The notes beneath the pieces were generated by a model. That model worked only from the letters and a program-made list of their open reading frames with translations, was not told where the DNA came from and made no database searches. Positions 58,650 to 64,000 of a stretch of DNA of 64,000 nucleotides are shown piece after piece; the stretch's first letter is position 1; every line of letters starts with the position of its first letter. Origin of the DNA: Alphaproteobacteria bacterium WMHbin7 (GTDB taxonomy: Bacteria > Pseudomonadota > Alphaproteobacteria > Rhodospirillales > WMHbin7). The position numbers and the translations under genes were made by a program. Location: positions 51,225 to 115,224 of the forward strand of contig PDZW01000007.1 of assembly GCA_002753155.1 (NCBI GenBank). Reading direction: 5' to 3'.

Positions 58650-61600
58650 GTGCTGGTTTCATCTGACCTTGTTGGCTTGCAAAAGGGGGCCGCCAAAGCT
58701 GCGCCCAATCCGCAAGGCAACCTTGATGCCAAGGTTCAGCCCGCTCTGATCATTGACGCTGTTCCCGGCAAGGCCATTCTGGTTCCGCAAGGCTTCGACA
58801 TTTCCGGCGCCGATTATGTGCGCCAAGGCCCCGACCTTGTGCTGGTTCAGCCCGACGGCAGCAAAATTCTGATTCGCGATTATTTTGGGCAAGGCGACGA
58901 GGCTCCCGATCTTCTGGCTGCCGATGGCAGCTACATTCCCGGCGATCTGGCCCTCAAGCTGGCCGGGCCGCTAGCACCTGGCGAATATGCCCAGGCCGGG
59001 GCGAACAAGGCTTCGGCTCAGGCCATCGGACGGGCCGACACGCTTTCTGGCGATGTCACGGTGGTGCATGCCGACGGCAGCAAGGGCGTTCTGCACAAGG
59101 GTGATGCGGTCTATCAGGGCGATGTTCTGCAAACCCCCAAGGGCGCTTCGGTCGGCCTGATCTTCATGGACGGCACCACGCTGGGCCTGGGTGCTAGCGG
59201 GCGTCTGGTGCTGGACCAGATGGTCTATGATGCCAGTTCTCAGACCGGCAAGTCGGCCTTCTCGCTGGTGCAGGGCAGCTTCTCCTTTGTCTCCGGCCAG
59301 ATCGCCAAATCGGCTCCCGATGCGGCGACGATCAGAACCCCGGTGGCCACCATCGGCATTCGCGGCACCATGGTGGCGGGCAGCTTCTCGCCGGAAGGCG
59401 GGTTGGTGACGGCGCTGCTGCCCGAGGGCCACAGCACCGGCGAATTCAGCATCACCACGGCGACCGGCACCACCACCAACAATCAAAGCTTCGGCGCTGT
59501 GCATGTGTCGAATTTCTTCTCGGTTCCCTCGAATGTGGTGCTGGTCAATCAGGGCCAGATCGCCAACAGCTTTCGCGAGGTTCTGAACGCGGTTTCGAAT
59601 GCTGCGGCCCCTTCGGCGGCCAAGTCGGCGGCCGAGCAGATTCTGATGCAGGCCTTCCAGCAAGGCCCGCAACAAGGTGCGCAGGGACAGCAAGGTGCCA
59701 ACGGCACACCCGGCGAGGCGCAGGGCCAGCCGGGCCAGCAGCAGGGCCAGGGTGTGCAAGGCCAGCAGCAGGGCCAAGGGCCTCAGGGCCAAGGTGCTGG
59801 GGCGAATGCGCCCACGGGCACGGTCGAGGGCATGTTCCAGTCGCAAGGTGCTCAGGGCCAGGGCGGCAGTGCCTTGGCGCAGGGTGTGGATGCGCGTTTC
59901 GCCGCCGCCGCCCAGGCCGCCATTCTGACGGCGGTCGAGCAAGGCAAGCCGGTGGCGGCGGCATTGCTGGCCGCCATGGCGGCCTCGCAGGCATTTGGCG
60001 AAGCCAAGTCACAGGGTGCTACGACGGAAAAGGCGCTGGCCGCTGCCGCCGATGCTGCTCAGCAGACCGGTGTGCTGACGGCAACGCCTTTCGTGAACCC
60101 GCCTGCCTCGCGGGGCTCTTCGTCGAGTAGCAATTCGGGCAATGCGCAGCCGGAGGGTACCGCTAACACCGGCCCCCAGAGCCAGAGCACCGCAACGGAC
60201 GCGAAATCCAGTCAGACCCAGACGCAAAGCACGGCCGCCGCCAGCGAGACAGAATCCACCGCCTCTACCGAAACGACCTCGACCGCCTCTGCCTCATCGG
60301 TCTCGACAAGCTCGCTCATCCAGGTGACGCTGAACAGCACTGACACGTCTTCCAACAGCAGTTCTGCCTCCACCAGCACCGATCAGGAGACCTCCTACTC
60401 GACCGCTACCTCCTCCTCTTCCTCAAGCGGGTCGAGTTCTTCAGAATCAACCTCGACCGCCACGACCGATACCAGCACCTCCACAGGCAGTTCCAATAAC
60501 ACGTCGAACGTGACTGCTTCCAATAACAGCAGCGCGGCCACCCAGGCCGTCACCTATTCCTTCGCGGGCAAGGCGATCGACGGATATATCTCGGGTGCCA
60601 CGGTCTTCCTCGACCTCGATGGCGATTCGACACTGGATGCCAACGAGGAATACACAACCACCGACTCCACTGGCGGCTACAGCTTCTCCAGCACATCCTC
60701 ATCCGGCACGCTGGTGGTGACGGGTGGTACGGACGTTTCCACCAACCGCCCTCTGGTCGGCATTCTGCAGGCACCTTCGGGATCGACCGTGATCACGCCC
60801 TTGACCACCATGGTCCAGGCCATGGTGGCTTCCTCGGGCCTCAGCGAGACAGAAGCGCAAAGCAAGGTGGCGACCCTTCTTGGCATTTCCAGCCTGCCTG
60901 ATCTCAAATCCTACGACCCGGTGGCGCAATCGAGTTCAGCCAACGCCACCCAGGCAGCCGAGGTGATGAAGGCCGCCGTGATGGTTCAAAACATGGTCAG
61001 CCAGATGAGCGCCATGATGTCGGGTGCCGGTGGCGTTTCCTCGACGGCGGCGGCTTCGGCAGTGTTCACCGCCCTGGCCAGCAAGGCCTCGACCGCAACG
61101 GGGGCCCTCGACTTCTCGCAATCTGCCAATGTGTCCAACCTGATCGATTCTGTCGCCAGCAACCTTTCGCTTTCCTCGAATGCAAATCTTGCGACGGCCA
61201 AAAGCGCCATCTCATCGGTTATCGCCAATGTCAACCAGGCGGTGGGCTCTGCCTTCAGTTCCAATTCCTCGGGCGGTGCCAATCTTTTGACCGCACTGGC
61301 CGACGTGGCCAAGATTGCCCAGGGTTCAGCATCGGCAGCGATTAAGGAAGCGTTCAACGATCCAGCATCGCTGTCGACATCCCTGACCAGCTTAAGCAGC
61401 GACTTCAACACCACGAATCTTTCAGCCGCCATCTCCAGCGCCGCCGTCGATTTGATCGGCACCAGCGCCAACGAGGTCTTAAGCGGTGATGGCGGGTCCG
61501 ACAACATCCGGGGCATGGAAGGCAACGACATCCTGTCAGGCCTGGGCGGCGCCGATCAGCTATTTGGCGGTTTGGGCGACGATGTTCTTTCCGGCGGAGA

Positions 61601-64000
61601 CGGGGCGGACCAGTTGTCGGGGGGGACGGGAATCGACTGGTTCATGTTTGCCACGACAGAAGCCGGAATCGATACCATCACCTCCTTCGAGGAGCTTGAG
61701 CGGATTTCCTTTACCGACCTAGCACTTTCCGGCAGCATTCTGAAAGGGGCCGGAGTGACCACGGCGGGCGCCGTACGTACCCAGTGGGACGGTTCCGTCT
61801 TTACCACCATTCATGTCGGCACGGGCAGCGGCATCTACGACATCAAGATCGCCGATCAGATAGGCATTTGGGAGGAAGGGCGCCTTGGCATCGTCGATGG
61901 CCAGTTGCGCGCCGTCCTCAAGCCTGTTCTGACGGGAGGGCACACGGCAGGCTTCACCGAGGGCTCGAGCGGCACTGCCCCACTGTCTTTGCTTGGTATC
62001 GCCGACGGCGACAGCACCCAATTGACCGGCGCCACAGTCACCATTTCCAGCGGCTATCTGGCCGATCAGGACAGCCTATCCTTCGCAAGTAGAGGCAGCA
62101 TCTCCGGCGCCTTCGACGCGCAGACCGGTGTGCTTACACTAAGCGGCACCGACACGTTGGCCAACTATCAAACGGCGCTGCGCTCTATTCTCTACCAGAA
62201 CAGCTCGCAAACGCCCAACGAGACGGCCCGTTCGATCAGCGTCAGCGTGACCGACGGCTTCCGCTCAAGCGATGCCGTCACCTCCACCGTGACGATCGAC
62301 GCATACAACAGCGCGCCGTCATTCGGCCCAACAGACATCACCGAGACCTTTTCCTCAGGCCTTGGCGGCTGGACGACCTATGCCGACGCCACGGGACTGA
62401 CCTACAACGCCACAGGCGGCAATTCGGGCGGCCATATCCAGGCGACCGATCTTTCGACCGGCGCCATCTGGTCCTTCTCGGCTCCTTCCGCCTTCCTGGG
62501 CGATCATTCCGCCATGTATGGCGGCTCCATCGCCTATGACCTCAAGACGTCGGATGGCTCTTTCCTGGCAGAAAGCAGCAACCGGGCGGTCGGCCTTACG
62601 GGTGGCGGCCTTACCATCAAGAACTATGTCTCGCTCAACCCCGTGGCTAACACCTGGTCCAGCTTCGCCTTCAATCTCGACGCTTCCAGCGGATGGATAG
62701 AGGACATTACCGGACAAGCTGCTTCCGAGGCGCAGATCCGCGCAGTTCTTGGCGATCTAACAGCCTTGAGAATTCGTGGTGAATATATCAATGGCGCAGA
62801 TACCGGCTATCTCGACAATGTCAGAATGGCGGGCGCTGGTGCAGCCATCACCACCAATGAAGATACCGCCTATTCCGCAACGCTCGCAGCCACCGATATC
62901 GACAATGCCAGCCTGACTTATGCCCTTGCCACGGGAGGATCACCCGCACACGGCTCGCTGGTCATCACCAATGCCGCTACTGGCGCCTACACCTATACCC
63001 CGGCGGCCAATTATTTTGGAACCGACAGCTTTACGGTATCGGTCAGCGACGGCAGCCTGTCTGCCAATCAGGCGGTGGCGGTGACGGTCAATCCGGTCAA
63101 CGACCTGCCCACCTTCGCCCCGCTCTACAAGACCTGGCAGACGACTGACACCAAGACATTCTCTTACGCCGATTTCAGCAGCCTGATCAGCGACGTCGAA
63201 GGCAATGCGCTCACGTCGATTAAATTCGCCAGCTTGCCCACCAGCGGAACCCTGACCGTTGGCGCCTTCCAGCAGAGCGTCAACGGTAGCATCAACACAA
63301 GCGACATGAACCTGTTGACCTTCAACCAGTCGACGGCAGGAGCTTATACCTTCACTTGGTGGGGGCATGATGGCACAGGCTATTCATCCGCCGCCCAAAC
63401 GGCCTATATCTCCATCGGCAATGTCACCAAAACGGGCACCAACGGGGCCGATATGCTGGTCGGTGGCGATTATGCCGACTCGCTTTACGGCGAGAATGGC
63501 AACGACACACTGCTGGGCCTTTCCGGCAACGATGTTTTGTGGGGCCGGTGGGACAGCGACACCATCCTGGGCGGGGACGGCGACGACACGATTCAGGGCG
63601 ATCATAACTACTGGTCTGGATCGGGCGACGTCATTGATGGCGGGGCGGGCAATGACAGCATCGACGGCGACGGCGGCGGCGACAGCATCACCGGCGGCGC
63701 TGGCAACGACACCATCCATGGTGGCGATATTGGCCAAAACACAGCCCTCGACATCGCCTATTTCTCGGGTGCCCTGGCGGGCTATGCCTTTGCCTCGGGC
63801 GGCACAGCGCTTACCATCAGCACCGACGTGGATGGGCTTTCCTATCTGAACGTGCCAGCAGGCACGGCGCTCTCCATCACCGACACGAATACCACCAACG
63901 GCAATGACGGCACCGATACGCTGACCCAGATCGAGACCCTGGTCTTTGCCGATATCACCATTCATCTGCCCCGTGTGTTGTCGGATTTCAACACGGCAGA
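58650..64000 (+). CDS. Giant FecR-RTX mosaic surface protein, cut by the right window edge
   Basis: An open frame of at least 1783 codons without a stop. Residues 1-260 repeat the N-terminal module and FecR domain of the protein at 4415-7990 (GDAVYQGDVLQTPKGASVGL, TPVATIGIRGT). Then come a Gln/Gly-rich collagen-like stretch (about 334-411), a Ser/Thr-rich stretch (about 487-634), a prealbumin/SdrB-like beta unit (about 636-707), RTX repeats (about 934-994), a cadherin-like domain (about 1091-1221), a laminin IV-like domain (about 1231-1394), a second cadherin/VCBS-like domain (about 1399-1484) and a second RTX block (about 1597-1697). No signal peptide: a type I secreted adhesin is likely. 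GTG at 58650 has GAAGGGGA ahead; an in-frame ATG at 58623 is the alternative. Confidence 0.88.
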   Translation, partial: MLVSSDLVGLQKGAAKAAPNPQGNLDAKVQPALIIDAVPGKAILVPQGFDISGADYVRQGPDLVLVQPDGSKILIRDYFGQGDEAPDLLAADGSYIPGDLALKLAGPLAPGEYAQAGANKASAQAIGRADTLSGDVTVVHADGSKGVLHKGDAVYQGDVLQTPKGASVGLIFMDGTTLGLGASGRLVLDQMVYDASSQTGKSAFSLVQGSFSFVSGQIAKSAPDAATIRTPVATIGIRGTMVAGSFSPEGGLVTALLPEGHSTGEFSITTATGTTTNNQSFGAVHVSNFFSVPSNVVLVNQGQIANSFREVLNAVSNAAAPSAAKSAAEQILMQAFQQGPQQGAQGQQGANGTPGEAQGQPGQQQGQGVQGQQQGQGPQGQGAGANAPTGTVEGMFQSQGAQGQGGSALAQGVDARFAAAAQAAILTAVEQGKPVAAALLAAMAASQAFGEAKSQGATTEKALAAAADAAQQTGVLTATPFVNPPASRGSSSSSNSGNAQPEGTANTGPQSQSTATDAKSSQTQTQSTAAASETESTASTETTSTASASSVSTSSLIQVTLNSTDTSSNSSSASTSTDQETSYSTATSSSSSSGSSSSESTSTATTDTSTSTGSSNNTSNVTASNNSSAATQAVTYSFAGKAIDGYISGATVFLDLDGDSTLDANEEYTTTDSTGGYSFSSTSSSGTLVVTGGTDVSTNRPLVGILQAPSGSTVITPLTTMVQAMVASSGLSETEAQSKVATLLGISSLPDLKSYDPVAQSSSANATQAAEVMKAAVMVQNMVSQMSAMMSGAGGVSSTAAASAVFTALASKASTATGALDFSQSANVSNLIDSVASNLSLSSNANLATAKSAISSVIANVNQAVGSAFSSNSSGGANLLTALADVAKIAQGSASAAIKEAFNDPASLSTSLTSLSSDFNTTNLSAAISSAAVDLIGTSANEVLSGDGGSDNIRGMEGNDILSGLGGADQLFGGLGDDVLSGGDGADQLSGGTGIDWFMFATTEAGIDTITSFEELERISFTDLALSGSILKGAGVTTAGAVRTQWDGSVFTTIHVGTGSGIYDIKIADQIGIWEEGRLGIVDGQLRAVLKPVLTGGHTAGFTEGSSGTAPLSLLGIADGDSTQLTGATVTISSGYLADQDSLSFASRGSISGAFDAQTGVLTLSGTDTLANYQTALRSILYQNSSQTPNETARSISVSVTDGFRSSDAVTSTVTIDAYNSAPSFGPTDITETFSSGLGGWTTYADATGLTYNATGGNSGGHIQATDLSTGAIWSFSAPSAFLGDHSAMYGGSIAYDLKTSDGSFLAESSNRAVGLTGGGLTIKNYVSLNPVANTWSSFAFNLDASSGWIEDITGQAASEAQIRAVLGDLTALRIRGEYINGADTGYLDNVRMAGAGAAITTNEDTAYSATLAATDIDNASLTYALATGGSPAHGSLVITNAATGAYTYTPAANYFGTDSFTVSVSDGSLSANQAVAVTVNPVNDLPTFAPLYKTWQTTDTKTFSYADFSSLISDVEGNALTSIKFASLPTSGTLTVGAFQQSVNGSINTSDMNLLTFNQSTAGAYTFTWWGHDGTGYSSAAQTAYISIGNVTKTGTNGADMLVGGDYADSLYGENGNDTLLGLSGNDVLWGRWDSDTILGGDGDDTIQGDHNYWSGSGDVIDGGAGNDSIDGDGGGDSITGGAGNDTIHGGDIGQNTALDIAYFSGALAGYAFASGGTALTISTDVDGLSYLNVPAGTALSITDTNTTNGNDGTDTLTQIETLVFADITIHLPRVLSDFNTA

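Noticed and set aside
58971..59942. A 323-codon minus-strand frame opposite the giant adhesin
   Set aside because: Antisense to the FecR head and collagen-like stretch; low-complexity shadow.

Overview
The window looks like a GC-rich chromosome segment of an alphaproteobacterium, most likely of the Rhodospirillales (Magnetospirillum/Rhodospirillum type). The reasons are the sdhCDAB order, a ThyX-type thymidylate synthase, RpoH, a MipZ-type division-plane ATPase, the xerD / small membrane protein / aroK-aroB-CorC neighbourhood and a soxYZ-flavocytochrome c module. The species cannot be fixed from sequence reading alone. I see no rRNA, CRISPR array, insertion sequence or prophage.

Layout. 0-4.4 kb: a DUF4160/DUF2442 pair cut by the left edge, an exported HExxH protein coupled to a REC-Hpt regulator, EttA, and a small Cys-rich protein. 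4.4-11.7 kb: a FecR-domain RTX surface protein followed by two TPR glycosyltransferases around a DUF6165 gene. 11.7-17 kb: sdhCDAB, tRNA-Thr(TGT) and a membrane-anchored SGNH hydrolase. 17-22.5 kb: a sulfur-oxidation island with flavocytochrome c sulfide dehydrogenase, a diheme cytochrome and a NapC-type cytochrome on the minus strand, divergent from a YeeE/YedE transporter and soxYZ. 22.5-30.3 kb: MlaC, an exported DUF6134-like protein, an MFS transporter, icd, two toxin-antitoxin modules on either side of a transaminase, and thyX. 30.3-40.7 kb: housekeeping genes (xerD, aroKB, CorC, rpoH, rluD) plus a coupled DUF6476 / JAMM / CitE-like trio. 40.8-46.8 kb: a second-messenger block with a FecR-like exported protein, a CHASE2 adenylate cyclase, a GAF-GAF-PAS cyclase, a coiled-coil partner with four 36-residue repeats, and a PilZ protein. 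46.8-54.1 kb: a J-domain protein, MipZ, a molybdopterin oxidoreductase, an FAD oxidoreductase, a frameshifted glycosyltransferase and a SPINDLY-type O-GlcNAc transferase. 54.2-58.2 kb: a TadE-TadE-TadG operon, a DUF1127 miniprotein and a GcvA-like regulator. 58.6 kb to the right edge: a giant FecR/RTX mosaic adhesin that runs out of the window.

How it may work together. The three loci for large surface structures (the FecR-RTX protein, the Tad operon and the giant adhesin) each carry a CRP-like palindrome (TGTGA-N6-TCACA, 9-10 of 10 positions) upstream. Each palindrome lies about 30 bp before a -10-like hexamer, the geometry of class II CRP activation. Two class III cyclases lie in the same window, and TPR glycosyltransferases adjoin two of the three surface loci. 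My main hypothesis is a cAMP-controlled programme for surface attachment with dedicated glycosylation. The palindromes are directly visible; the regulatory link is inference. Three genes too short for an ordinary ORF cut-off, or lacking a standard start, were found by reading: a 46-residue membrane protein at 33.0 kb, a 54-residue DUF1127 protein at 57.0 kb, and a PilZ gene whose conserved RxxxR motif lies upstream of its first ATG/GTG.
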